Source of the DNA: JAUXFS01 sp050329575
GTDB taxonomy: Bacteria; Pseudomonadota; Alphaproteobacteria; Rhodospirillales; Defluviicoccaceae
Direction of reading: 5' to 3'
DNA: 64,000 nt
Assembly: GCA_050329575.1 (NCBI GenBank)
Contig: JBHJOP010000009.1
Location: forward strand, 62,001 to 126,000
The notes below the pieces were generated by a model. It was not told the origin of the DNA and searched no databases. It saw only the letters and a program-made list of their open reading frames with translations. A program made the translations under genes and the position numbers. The stretch's first letter is position 1, and each line of letters begins with the position of its first letter. Below, piece after piece: positions 7,492 through 15,973 of this stretch.

Positions 7492-9378
7492 TCAGCGCGC
7501 GCGTCCGGCCCGCCGGCCGGTCGCCGACGGGCGCGGCTCCCATGCCTTGGACGGTTTCGGATTCTCGTCGAACAGATCCATCAGGTTGGTCATCACCGTG
7601 CCGCCGAGTTCCTCGGTGTCGACAAGCGTGACGGCGCGGCGGTAGTAGCGGGTGACGTCATGGCCGATGCCGATCGCGGTCAGCGCCACCGGCGAGCGGG
7701 TCTCGATCCACTCGATGACGTGCCTGAGATGCCGCTCCAGGTAGTTGCCCGGGTTGGCCGACAGGGTCGCATCGTCGACCGGTGCGCCGTCGGAAATGAC
7801 CATCAGGATCCGTCGCTGTTCGTAGCGGGCGAGCAGGCGGGCGTGCGCCCAGAGGAGAGCCTCGCCATCGATGTTCTCCTTGAGCAGTCCCTCGCGCAAC
7901 ATCAGCCCGAGGCTCCGTCGCGCCCGCCGCCACGGCTGGTCGGCACTCTTGTAGATGATATGACGGAGATCGTTGAGCCGGCCGGGATCCTTCGGCCGGC
8001 CGTCGGCAACCCACCGTTCGCGCGAGAGACCGCCCTTCCAGGCGCGTGTGGTGAAGCCGAGGATCTCCACCTTGACGCCGCACCGCTCGAGGGTGCGGGC
8101 CAGGATGTCGGCGCTCATCGCCGCAACCGAGATCGGCCGCCCGCGCATCGATCCGGAGTTGTCGATCAGCAGCGTCACCACGGTGTCGCGGAATGCCGTC
8201 TCGGTTTCCCGCTTGAAGCTGAGCGGATGCAGCGGATCGACCACGACCCTGGCGAGACGCCCGGAGTCGAGCAGCCCCTCCTCGAGGTTGAACTCCCACG
8301 AGCGGGTCTGCTTGGCGAGCAGCCGCCGTTGCAGCCGATTGGCGAGGCGGCTGACGACGCCCTCCAGGTTGGCCAGTTGTTGATCGAGCTGGGCACGCAA
8401 CCGGATCAGTTCGTCGGGATCGCAGAGCGTCGCCGCATCCACGACCTCGTCGTGGGCATTGCTGAACACGCGGTAAGTCGGTCCCGGCGTGCTCGCGCGG
8501 TCGGGGTTGCCGTCGCGTCGGGTCGAGGGACCGGCGGGCGTCGCGGCGCCGTCGCTCGGGGCGAACTCCTCGCTTCCGGCCGTCTCCTGGGTCGTCTCGC
8601 CGCCGTCGTCCTCCTTGCCGCCGCTGGAGGCCAGCGCCACGTCGGGCTTGCCGTCCCCGCCCTGCGTGCGCGGGGCCTCCTCGCCTTCGTTCTGTTCGTC
8701 TCCCTCGTGATCGTCCGTCTGCTCGTCGGGCTCCAGGGATGGATCGTCGTCGCCGATCAGGTCGAGGGCCCGGATCAGGCGCGCCACCGTCTCGGCGAAC
8801 GCCCCTTGGTCGGCGACGGTTTCCCTCAGTCGTTGGAGTTGATGGCCACAGCGATCGGAGAAGTGGGCGCGCCACGGATCGACGAGCGCCGCCGCGGCGG
8901 CGGGGGGTCGCACTCCCGTCAGATGCTCGCGGACGAGGAACGAGACGGCATCGGCTACGAGGTCCGGATCGCGGCCCTCTACCTGGCCGTATCCCCGGAT
9001 CTTGCAGGTATGCTCGAGCAATGCCTCCAGGTTGGCGGCGACGCCCATCATCCGCCTGCTGCCGAGCGCCTGGACACGGACCTGCTCGATCGCGTCGAAC
9101 ACCTCCCTCGCACGCTGTCCGCCCGGCATGCGCCGGCGGTGAACGGCCTGATCGTGGTATCGGAGCAGCAGCGCGAGGGTGTCGGCGGTCCCGCGCAGCC
9201 TCGCGATTTCGGGCCGGTTGGATTGTGAACTCGGGGACGGCAGCCGAACCCGGCTGCCGCGAATGTCCGCCTCGCCCGGGGCGAAGGTCACGGTGATGCC
9301 GTCACGGCCCGCCACCGCCCGCAGCGTCGCGGCCGTGACCTGTTTAAGCAGGGTGACGACGTCGTCGGCAGGTGTCAC
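7492..9378 (-). CDS. cobT: Cobaltochelatase subunit CobT
   Basis: 628 residues, the usual CobT length. CobT pairs with CobS as the AAA-type chaperone that drives CobN to insert cobalt into hydrogenobyrinic acid a,c-diamide in aerobic cobalamin synthesis. The N-terminal region (residues 1-200) carries the CobT-specific helical domain. A long Asp/Glu-rich linker spans about 205-290. The C-terminal von Willebrand A domain has the MIDAS motif [11 protein letters not shown] and FTTRAWKGG, with GDGAPVDD-type loops following. The start is GTG, 18 bases after cobS on the same strand, so the two are co-transcribed. CobN is not in the window. Confidence 0.96.
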   Translation of the reverse strand: MTPADDVVTLLKQVTAATLRAVAGRDGITVTFAPGEADIRGSRVRLPSPSSQSNRPEIARLRGTADTLALLLRYHDQAVHRRRMPGGQRAREVFDAIEQVRVQALGSRRMMGVAANLEALLEHTCKIRGYGQVEGRDPDLVADAVSFLVREHLTGVRPPAAAAALVDPWRAHFSDRCGHQLQRLRETVADQGAFAETVARLIRALDLIGDDDPSLEPDEQTDDHEGDEQNEGEEAPRTQGGDGKPDVALASSGGKEDDGGETTQETAGSEEFAPSDGAATPAGPSTRRDGNPDRASTPGPTYRVFSNAHDEVVDAATLCDPDELIRLRAQLDQQLANLEGVVSRLANRLQRRLLAKQTRSWEFNLEEGLLDSGRLARVVVDPLHPLSFKRETETAFRDTVVTLLIDNSGSMRGRPISVAAMSADILARTLERCGVKVEILGFTTRAWKGGLSRERWVADGRPKDPGRLNDLRHIIYKSADQPWRRARRSLGLMLREGLLKENIDGEALLWAHARLLARYEQRRILMVISDGAPVDDATLSANPGNYLERHLRHVIEWIETRSPVALTAIGIGHDVTRYYRRAVTLVDTEELGGTVMTNLMDLFDENPKPSKAWEPRPSATGRRAGRAR

Positions 9379-9396
9379 GACGGTGCGGGATCCACC

Positions 9397-10404
9397 CTAG
9401 CGAAGCACGGCGCGCATCGCCGAGTGTGGGAGCTCCTCGCCGAAGCAACGCTGATAGTACTCGGCCAACGTCGGGCGTTCGACCTCGTCGCACTTGTTGA
9501 GGAAGGTGAGCCTGAAGGCGACGCCGAGATCGCCGAAGATTTCCGCGTTCTCGGCCCAGGTGATGACCGTCCGCGGGGACATGACGGTCGAGATATCGCC
9601 GTTGACGAACCCCGTCCGGGTGAGGTCCGCGAGCTCGACCATCGCCGCCACCTTCTCCCGGCCCTCCTTGGTCTGGTAGGTCGGAACCTTGGCGAGAACG
9701 ATCTCCTGTTCGGCCTCGTGGGGCAGATAGTTCAGCGTCGCGACGATGTTCCAGCGGTCCATCTGACCCTGATTGATCTGCTGGGTGCCGTGGTAGAGGC
9801 CGGTGGTGTCGCCGAGCCCGACCGTGTTGGTGGTCGCGAACAGCCGGAAGCAGGGATGCGGCCTCATCACCCGGTTCTGATCCAGCAGCGTCAGCTTGCC
9901 CTCCACTTCCAGGACCCGCTGGATCACGAACATCACATCCGGGCGACCGGCGTCGTACTCGTCGAACACCAACGCGGTCGGATGCTGCAGGGCCCAGGGC
10001 AGGATGCCCTCGCGGAACTCTGTCACCTGGGCCCCGTCGCGAAGCACGATGGCGTCGCGGCCGACGAGGTCGATGCGACTGATGTGGCTGTCCAGATTGA
10101 CGCGGACGCAAGGCCAGTTGAGCCTCGCCGCGACCTGCTCGATGTGGGTCGACTTGCCGGTTCCGTGGTAGCCCTGGATCATCACCCGACGGTTGTGGGC
10201 GAATCCAGCGGCAATCGCTAACGTCGTATCGCGGTCGAAGCAGTAGGCATGGTCGATGTCGGGAACGTGGTCCTCGCGGACGCTGAAGGCCGGAACCTCC
10301 ATGTCGCTGTCGATCCCGAAGGTTTGTCGCACCGACACCCTGAGGTCGGGCTTGTCGAGGGGGCGAGCGGCAGTGACGGCCTCTGTCATGGCGAAGGGGG
10401 GCAT
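9397..10404 (-). CDS. cobS: Cobaltochelatase subunit CobS (AAA ATPase)
   Basis: 335 residues from ATG at 10404 (ATG at 10389 also fits the family). MoxR/RavA-like AAA+ ATPase of the aerobic cobaltochelatase. [19 protein letters not shown] is the CobS-specific N-terminus. Walker A is [15 protein letters not shown], Walker [16 protein letters not shown], sensor region [19 protein letters not shown], and the arginine-finger neighbourhood is [13 protein letters not shown]. Order J-domain gene, cobS, cobT on the minus strand with bolA divergent is a recurrent alphaproteobacterial arrangement. Identification is secure. Confidence 0.97.
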   Translation of the reverse strand: MPPFAMTEAVTAARPLDKPDLRVSVRQTFGIDSDMEVPAFSVREDHVPDIDHAYCFDRDTTLAIAAGFAHNRRVMIQGYHGTGKSTHIEQVAARLNWPCVRVNLDSHISRIDLVGRDAIVLRDGAQVTEFREGILPWALQHPTALVFDEYDAGRPDVMFVIQRVLEVEGKLTLLDQNRVMRPHPCFRLFATTNTVGLGDTTGLYHGTQQINQGQMDRWNIVATLNYLPHEAEQEIVLAKVPTYQTKEGREKVAAMVELADLTRTGFVNGDISTVMSPRTVITWAENAEIFGDLGVAFRLTFLNKCDEVERPTLAEYYQRCFGEELPHSAMRAVLR

Positions 10405-10474
10405 GGCTATGGTTCGCGCGTCCAATGGTTGGGCGACGGATAGGGGGGTTGAGACGGACCGCTGGCGGTGCGGC

Positions 10475-11044
10475 TCATGGGGCGAGGCTGCTCATCAGGG
10501 TCCGATAGGCGTCGCTGATCGTCTTGAACCTCTCCTCCGCCGCCTTGTCGCCACCGTTGGCGTCGGGATGATGGATCTTCACCAGCTTCTTGTATCGTGC
10601 CTTGACGGCGGCAACGGTGAGCGGTGCGGTCAGATCAAGAACGACCATTGCCCGCTGCTCAGCGGTCGCCGGCGGCCGCGATGCGGCGGGTGCGTCATCG
10701 CCGAACACACCGAAGCCGTCGCTGATGCGCGCGCCGGCGAAGCGACCCGTGCCGACACGGGAACCCAGCGGCCACGACGGCCGTTGCCAGACGGTATCGC
10801 GGCGCAGGTCGGCTTCGACCTGCCGGTCATCCATCCCCTGGTAGTAGTTCCAGGCGCTGTTGTACAGGCGCACATGCTCGAGGCAGAACCACCGGTAGCG
10901 CCTGAGGTGCTCCCGCGACCACGGCGCCGGATAGAGGCCGTCGTCGGTGCACCCTGACCATTCGCAGGTGCGCACATGACCGCCGGGGCCCGTGCCCGGC
11001 CCGCCGTGTTCCGGCCACGGTGTAACTCGTGTCTTGCAGGCCAT
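10475..11044 (-). CDS. J domain-containing protein
   Basis: 189 residues from ATG at 11044. The N-terminal half has a Cys/Trp-rich motif, [15 protein letters not shown] followed by [17 protein letters not shown], that could bind metal through its cysteines and histidines. The C-terminal 65 residues form a J domain, with the HPD tripeptide in [15 protein letters not shown], which stimulates DnaK ATPase. Members of this type are commonly found beside cobS and bolA in alphaproteobacteria, but I know of no assigned client. It is divergent from the bolA gene at 11209 across about 165 bases. Confidence 0.9.
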   Translation of the reverse strand: MACKTRVTPWPEHGGPGTGPGGHVRTCEWSGCTDDGLYPAPWSREHLRRYRWFCLEHVRLYNSAWNYYQGMDDRQVEADLRRDTVWQRPSWPLGSRVGTGRFAGARISDGFGVFGDDAPAASRPPATAEQRAMVVLDLTAPLTVAAVKARYKKLVKIHHPDANGGDKAAEERFKTISDAYRTLMSSLAP

Positions 11045-11208
11045 GCGTTTACTATGGGTCGTCGCCCCAGAGGAAGCAAGCCACGAAGGTGCTTTCGGAC
11101 TGCTTAACGGAGGGTCGTGTCGCTCGCGCATGGCAGCTTGCGGATGGGCCTCGAACGGTGTCAAGTGGCGCTGCACGGACCCCTTCACCCGCGATGCCGG
11201 AGGTTGCC

Positions 11209-11481
11209 ATGGGTATGGCGGAGGCGATACGAGCCAAGCTGGACGCTGCCTTGTCTCCGACGTCCCTGATGATCGTCGACGAGTCGCACCGCCATGCGGG
11301 GCATGCCGGGTCGCGGCCCGAGGGCGAGACCCATTTCAAGGTGACCATTGTCGCCGCTGCGTTCGAGGGCAAGTCGCGGCTGGACCGGCAGCGGATGGTC
11401 TATGCCGTGCTGAAAGATGAACTGGCGGCGCGGATCCATGCCCTCAGCCTGACCACCCTGACCCCGGCCGAAAGCGGCTGA
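11209..11481 (+). CDS. BolA family protein (BolA1 type)
   Basis: 90 residues. The family core is present: SHRHAGHAG, HFKVTIVAAAFEGKSRLDRQR and HALSLTTLTP. The SHxHAGH segment distinguishes the classic BolA from the shorter BolA2 at 1020, so the genome has at least two paralogs. GGAGG at 11199-11203 precedes ATG codons at 11209 and 11215; I chose the first, although ATG at 11194 is in frame. Classic BolA is a stress morphogen and DNA-binding regulator in enterobacteria and a glutaredoxin partner more widely. It is divergent from the J-domain, cobS, cobT unit. Confidence 0.93.
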   Translation: MGMAEAIRAKLDAALSPTSLMIVDESHRHAGHAGSRPEGETHFKVTIVAAAFEGKSRLDRQRMVYAVLKDELAARIHALSLTTLTPAESG

Positions 11482-11499
11482 CCGTCCGCAGGACCGCGC

Positions 11500-12054
11500 T
11501 CAGGCGTCGCCGGTGTAGAACTCCGGCCACTGCCGCTTGACCACCGGACCGTCGCCGGCGAGCGCATGGCAGGTGTCGATCATCGGCGGTTTGCCGCCGT
11601 CCGCCCCGGGCTGCTGGCGCTGCGTGCGGGCGGCGGCGATCGTCTGTAGAGCGGTGGTGGTCACCGGTCCGAGCAGCAGCTCGGTGAGGTGGGTGCAGCC
11701 GTGCACTCCCGCCATGCGCTGGCGCACGGCGTTGCGCCAGCCGGGACCGATGCGCAGCCCGACCAGGCTCTCGAACACCGGGGCGATCTCGCCGCAGATC
11801 GCAAACGGCGCCGACTCCGTCGACGCCTCCGCCGCCCTCACCGTCAACGTGTCGTCGACCGTGAGCCGGATGCGCATGCGATGGATCGCCTCGCCGGCGT
11901 TGATGCCGTCGCGGTCGCGGTTGGCGAAGGAATAGGTCTTGGTGTCTTCGAGACTGCCTTCGACGTCCCAGAGGCCGTCGCCGCGGCGGTAGCCCCGGCA
12001 GTGGATGTCGCGGCTGTGGACGTGGTCGCGGGCGACCGGTCGGGTCAGAGCCAT
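11500..12054 (-). CDS. DUF2889 family protein
   Basis: 184 residues. The sequence follows the DUF2889 pattern throughout: a start rich in Arg and His (VARDHVHSRDIHCRGYRRG), then DGLWDVEGSLEDTKTYSF, MRIRLTVDD, PFAICGEIAP, GLRIGPGWR and VHGCTHLTELL. Conserved Cys and His residues suggest metal binding or catalysis, but no function is established. ATG at 12054 was chosen over an upstream frame at 12099. It lies 7 bases after the CBS-domain gene on the same strand, so the two are probably co-transcribed. Confidence 0.88.
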   Translation of the reverse strand: MALTRPVARDHVHSRDIHCRGYRRGDGLWDVEGSLEDTKTYSFANRDRDGINAGEAIHRMRIRLTVDDTLTVRAAEASTESAPFAICGEIAPVFESLVGLRIGPGWRNAVRQRMAGVHGCTHLTELLLGPVTTTALQTIAAARTQRQQPGADGGKPPMIDTCHALAGDGPVVKRQWPEFYTGDA

Positions 12055-12061
12055 CGCTCGT

Positions 12062-12505
12062 TCAGCCTCCCGAGAGATCCTCGAACAGCGTCGCCTCATC
12101 GCCGAGGTCGAACTCCTCGAGGATCAGCCTCATCACGTCGCAGAGGTCGCGAATGGAGACGATCCCGACCACCCTGCCTGCTTCGACGACCGGCAGGTGG
12201 CGGAATCGGCGGATCGACATCAGCTCCAGGGCTTCGATCGGGGACGCCTGCGGCGGCAGGGAGTCCGGGTTGCGGGTCATGATCTGCCCGACGGTCGTTC
12301 GATCGGGATCGAGCCGTTCCGCCACCGCTCGGCGGGTGACGTCGCGCTCGGTCACAATGCCGCTCAGGTGGCCGCGGTCGTCGACGACGACGATGGCGCC
12401 GATATCATGGTCCCCCATCCGGCGGGCGGCCTCGGCGACGGAGGCGGTCTCGCGAAGCGCACAGATCGATTGATTGCGGACGACGTCCGGAATCAGGGTC
12501 GCCAT
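12062..12505 (-). CDS. CBS domain-pair protein
   Basis: 147 residues consisting almost wholly of two tandem CBS motifs: DIGAIVVVDDRGHLSGIVTE with RDVTRRAV, then RFRHLPVVEAGRVVGIVSI with RDLCDVM. Pairs like this form a Bateman module that binds adenosine nucleotides or S-adenosylmethionine. With no attached catalytic domain it probably acts as a soluble nucleotide sensor on an unknown partner. It lies between the DUF2889 gene and the CorC-like gene, all on the minus strand; the 97-base gap to the latter leaves room for its own promoter. Confidence 0.92.
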   Translation of the reverse strand: MATLIPDVVRNQSICALRETASVAEAARRMGDHDIGAIVVVDDRGHLSGIVTERDVTRRAVAERLDPDRTTVGQIMTRNPDSLPPQASPIEALELMSIRRFRHLPVVEAGRVVGIVSIRDLCDVMRLILEEFDLGDEATLFEDLSGG

Positions 12506-12602
12506 TCTCGCCGTCTCCTTCGTGCCTGCCGGGGCGGCACCGCCCTTGGCAACAGTCTATCCGCAGCCACGGCCCCCGGAAAGGGCCGCCGGCCGCAGCC
12601 GT

Positions 12603-13883
12603 TCAGGCCGTCGGGTCGGAACTCGGCGGCTGTTCCGGCGGTGTGATGCGAATGGCCGTGATCTGATGGCGGTGGCGTCGCAGGATCTCGAAGCGCACGC
12701 CGAAGAAGAGAAACGTCTGACCGACCTCGGGAATGCGGCGCGCTTCGTGCAGGATGAGACCGGCGATGGTTGATGCCTCCTCGTCGGGCAACCCCCACTC
12801 GAACCGGCGGTTGAGATCGCGGATGGTGACCGAGCCCTGGACCACGTAGCTGCCGTCGGGTTGCCGCACGACACCGGGAACGGCGATGTCGTGCTCGTCG
12901 CTGATGTCGCCGACGATCTCCTCGAGGATGTCCTCGAGGGTGACGATGCCCATCAGCGAGCCGTACTCGTCGACCACCAGCGCGAAGTGCTCGTGCCGAT
13001 TGCGAAACGCCTGCAACTGATCGAGAAGGGTGGTCGAGTCCGGCACGAACCAGGGTTGAACGGCGAGCTGGACGACATCGATCCCGTCGAGGGCGCGCTC
13101 GCCGCCGATGACCGCGCGCAGCAGCGCCTTGGCGTGGATGACGCCGACGATGTTGTCCGGATGCTCGCGCCACAGCGGGATGCGCGTGAACGGACTGGCC
13201 AGCACCTGCCTGACCACGTCCTCGGCCGGCTCGTCGGCGTCGATCATGGTGACGTTCTTGCGGTGGGTCATGATCTCGCCGACCTCGACCTCGGCGAGGT
13301 CGAGGATGCTGCGCAGCATGGCGCGTTCCTGGCGCACCGACCCCTGTTCGCCGGTGTGCAGATCGATGGCGCCGCGAAGTTCCTCGGAACTCGGGCCCAT
13401 GCCCGCCTTGGCCTCCGGTTCCGTCCCCAGCACGCGCAAGCTGACCTGTACGACCGCCTGGATGGCCGCCGTCAGTGGCGACAGCAGCCTCACCAGCACG
13501 TCGATGATCGGCGCGATCGCCAGCGCCACCCGGTTGGCGTTTCGATACGCGTAGGTCTTCGGCAGGATCTCGGCGAAGACGAGCACCAGCAGCGTCATCG
13601 ACAGGGTCGCATAGACGACACCGGCCTGACCGAACAGCGTGATGAGGAAACTGGTCGCCAACGCCGACGCCAGGATGTTCACCAGGTTGTTGCCGAGCAG
13701 GATGGTTCCGATCAGCCGGTCCGAGGCGCCCTGCAGCCGCTTGACCACGCCGGCCCGCGGGTTGCCGGTCTGATCCAGCTGATGCATCAGCGGCCGGGAG
13801 GCGGCGGTCAGAGCGGTCTCCGAACCCGAAAAGAACGCCGACAGGACGAGCAGGACGAGGATGATACCGAGGGTGATCAACAT
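12603..13883 (-). CDS. CorC/HlyC-type transporter-associated protein (DUF21, CBS pair)
   Basis: 426 residues from ATG at 13883. The order is an N-terminal DUF21/CNNM membrane domain with about four hydrophobic segments (SAFFSGSETALTAASR is its signature), a CBS pair (VGEIMTHRKNVTMID and VVDEYGSLMGIVTLEDILEE) and a CorC_HlyC domain at the C-terminus. Related proteins are linked to magnesium or cobalt efflux, and the hemolysin label on homologs is historical. The gene starts 34 bases after aroB; aroK-aroB-CorC is a conserved alphaproteobacterial operon. The transported ion is inferred from the family only. Confidence 0.93.
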   Translation of the reverse strand: MLITLGIILVLLVLSAFFSGSETALTAASRPLMHQLDQTGNPRAGVVKRLQGASDRLIGTILLGNNLVNILASALATSFLITLFGQAGVVYATLSMTLLVLVFAEILPKTYAYRNANRVALAIAPIIDVLVRLLSPLTAAIQAVVQVSLRVLGTEPEAKAGMGPSSEELRGAIDLHTGEQGSVRQERAMLRSILDLAEVEVGEIMTHRKNVTMIDADEPAEDVVRQVLASPFTRIPLWREHPDNIVGVIHAKALLRAVIGGERALDGIDVVQLAVQPWFVPDSTTLLDQLQAFRNRHEHFALVVDEYGSLMGIVTLEDILEEIVGDISDEHDIAVPGVVRQPDGSYVVQGSVTIRDLNRRFEWGLPDEEASTIAGLILHEARRIPEVGQTFLFFGVRFEILRRHRHQITAIRITPPEQPPSSDPTA

Positions 13884-13917
13884 GGCCACGGCTCGAATGA
13901 GGAGCGTTCGGGGATCG

Positions 13918-15057
13918 TCATCGTTCGATGGCGTCGGTGAGCAGCCGGCGGACGTCGTCGATCTCCACCTCGCGGCTGACGAACGCGCGGCCGATGCCGC
14001 GGGCGAGGACGAAGGCGATCCGGCCGTCACGCACCTTCTTGTCGCGCGTCATGTGGACGATCAACGCGTCCGCCGACCAACGGATCGCCGGCAGCGTCGC
14101 GAAGCCGGTCGGCAGGGCGACCGCCTCGAGGTGGCGGCGGACCCGGGCCGCATCGTCGGCGGGACAAAGCCCGAGACGGACAGAGAGGTCGAACGCCAGC
14201 ACCATTCCGGCGGCAACGGCCTCGCCGTGGAGCAGGCTCCCGTCGTAACCGGTCTCGGCCTCCAGCGCATGTCCGAAGGTGTGCCCGAGGTTGAGCAACG
14301 CCCGCCGACCGGCCTCGCGTTCATCGGCGGCGACGATCGCTGCCTTTGCGGCACAACTGATCCGGACGGCGTGGATCTGCGCCATCGAATCGCCCTCGCA
14401 AAGGGCGGAACCGTGGGTCTCCAGCCAGGCGAAGAACTGAGCGTCGCCGAGCAGGCCGTACTTGACAACCTCCGCGTAACCGGCCCGCAGCTGCCGCGGC
14501 TCGAGGGTGCGCAGCGTGCCGACGTCAACGACCACCAGCCGCGGCTGGTGGAACAGACCGACGAGGTTCTTGCCCTGGGACGTGTTGATCCCGGTCTTGC
14601 CGCCGACGGAGCTGTCGACCTGGGCCAGCAAGGTGGTCGGAACCTGCACGTAGTCGAGGCCGCGCAAGACGATGCCGGCGGCGAGGCCGGCGATGTCGCC
14701 GACGACGCCGCCGCCGAGGGCGAGCAGCGGCGTCGCGCGCTCGACGCGGGCCTCGAGCAGCCGGTCGGTCAACGTCTGCAAATGGCTGAAATCCTTGGTG
14801 CGCTCGCCTGCTGGCAGGACGACGCTGAAGCAATCGATGCCCGCGCGCCGCAGCGTCTCCTCCGCCTGCGGGAGGTACAACGACGCGACGTTGGTGTCGG
14901 TGACCACGGCGACCCGCGTCCGACCGAAGATCGCCCGCAGACGCTCGCCCAGTCCGTCGATCTGCCCGTCGCCGACGACGATGTCGTAGGAACGCTCTCC
15001 CAGCTCGACGTGCACGACCTCGGCGCCGGTCACATCGCCGTGGGCGACGACGCTCAC
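13918..15057 (-). CDS. aroB: 3-dehydroquinate synthase
   Basis: 379 residues. Converts DAHP to 3-dehydroquinate, the second step of the shikimate pathway, using NAD and a divalent metal. Visible motifs: LALGGGVVGDIAGLAAG (NAD-binding glycine loop), QVPTTLLAQVDSSVGGKTGIN, NLVGLFHQP, the metal ligand in GYAEVVKYG, and NLGHTFGHALE. The start is GTG at 15057, whose GTGA overlaps the aroK stop, so translation is probably coupled. A longer open frame upstream is the aroK region read in the wrong frame. Confidence 0.97.
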   Translation of the reverse strand: MSVVAHGDVTGAEVVHVELGERSYDIVVGDGQIDGLGERLRAIFGRTRVAVVTDTNVASLYLPQAEETLRRAGIDCFSVVLPAGERTKDFSHLQTLTDRLLEARVERATPLLALGGGVVGDIAGLAAGIVLRGLDYVQVPTTLLAQVDSSVGGKTGINTSQGKNLVGLFHQPRLVVVDVGTLRTLEPRQLRAGYAEVVKYGLLGDAQFFAWLETHGSALCEGDSMAQIHAVRISCAAKAAIVAADEREAGRRALLNLGHTFGHALEAETGYDGSLLHGEAVAAGMVLAFDLSVRLGLCPADDAARVRRHLEAVALPTGFATLPAIRWSADALIVHMTRDKKVRDGRIAFVLARGIGRAFVSREVEIDDVRRLLTDAIER

Positions 15058-15704
15058 GGCGCCGCCTCGCCGGCGAGGTCCGGGCGGACGCCGAGAGCCG
15101 CCAGCGCCTCGACGAGCCGCTGCACGGTAACGTTCGGCGGGCAAGGGCCGCTGTCGACGACGACATCCGCCTCGGCATAGATCGGGCATCGCTCGGTCAT
15201 CAGCCTCTCGAGGGTCGACCGGGCGTCGCCGGCTTTCAGCAGCGGCCGACCGCCGCGGCGGCTGGTCCGCTCGACCAGAACATTCAGGTCCGCCCGCAGC
15301 CAGACGGCGATCGCTCGCTCCCTGATCCGCGCCCGGGTCTGTGGGTCGAGGAAGGCGCCGCCGCCGGTGGCGATCACCTTGCGCTCGCCCCCCAACAGGC
15401 GAGACACGGTGCGGCGTTCCGCGTCCCGGAACGCCGCCTCGCCGAAGCGGGCGAAGATCTCCTCGACGGAGCAGCCCGCCGCCTCGACGATCACCTCGTC
15501 GGAGTCGGCGAACGGCAGGCGCCACCGACGCGCCAGGAGCCGCCCGACCTTGGTCTTCCCGGCCCCCATCAGGCCGACCAGCACGATCGAGCGACCGGCT
15601 TTGTCGGAGTCGGAGCCCACCGCCGGCCCGCCTGCGCTGGCGACGAGGAGCGGTGGCCGTTGAACGCCAGCCGGGTCTCGGGTAGATTGCCGAATCTTCG
15701 CCAT
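15054..15704 (-). CDS. aroK: Shikimate kinase
   Basis: 216 residues. Phosphorylates shikimate with ATP. Walker A GLMGAGKTK at about residues 44-51, shikimate-binding DSDEVIVEAAG, RDAERR, and GGGAFLDPQTR are all present, with the lid R at RRGGRPLL. The first 38 residues extend beyond the E. coli enzyme, as often in alphaproteobacteria; an internal GTG near residue 29 is another possible start. First gene of an aroK-aroB-CorC unit, divergent from the 15833 cluster across 128 bases. Confidence 0.96.
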   Translation of the reverse strand: MAKIRQSTRDPAGVQRPPLLVASAGGPAVGSDSDKAGRSIVLVGLMGAGKTKVGRLLARRWRLPFADSDEVIVEAAGCSVEEIFARFGEAAFRDAERRTVSRLLGGERKVIATGGGAFLDPQTRARIRERAIAVWLRADLNVLVERTSRRGGRPLLKAGDARSTLERLMTERCPIYAEADVVVDSGPCPPNVTVQRLVEALAALGVRPDLAGEAAP

Positions 15705-15832
15705 ACTCGAAATCTAGCATGCCCCGACGTGGCCGTCGTGTAGGCGTGCAAGAGGTGACGACAAACCCGCCCGATCGACAAACCGAACGTTAGCGGCATT
15801 ACCCCAACGATCTCGCCTCATCAAGGGTTCAC

Positions 15833-15973
15833 ATGACCATGCTGACGCGAATGATGCTGATCGCGCTGTTGGCCGCGATTGTCGCTGGCGCCGTCTTTCT
15901 CGCCACGGCTGAGATTCCGGCCCCGGTTGCCCGCGTCGAGAAGATCGTTTCCAATGATCGCTTCCCGCGCTGA
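15833..15973 (+). CDS. Small single-pass membrane protein, 46 residues
   Basis: A real but short gene. ATG at 15833 follows AAGGG with 5 bases between. The protein starts MTMLTRMMLIALLAAIVAGA, which forms one membrane segment or uncleaved signal, and ends in IPAPVARVEKIVSNDRFPR. The proline-rich tail ending in DRFPR looks conserved to me in related alphaproteobacteria, from memory. Its last 20 bases overlap the start of the next gene in another frame, implying coupled translation. It is placed between aroK and the xerD cluster. Function unknown. Confidence 0.72.
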   Translation: MTMLTRMMLIALLAAIVAGAVFLATAEIPAPVARVEKIVSNDRFPR

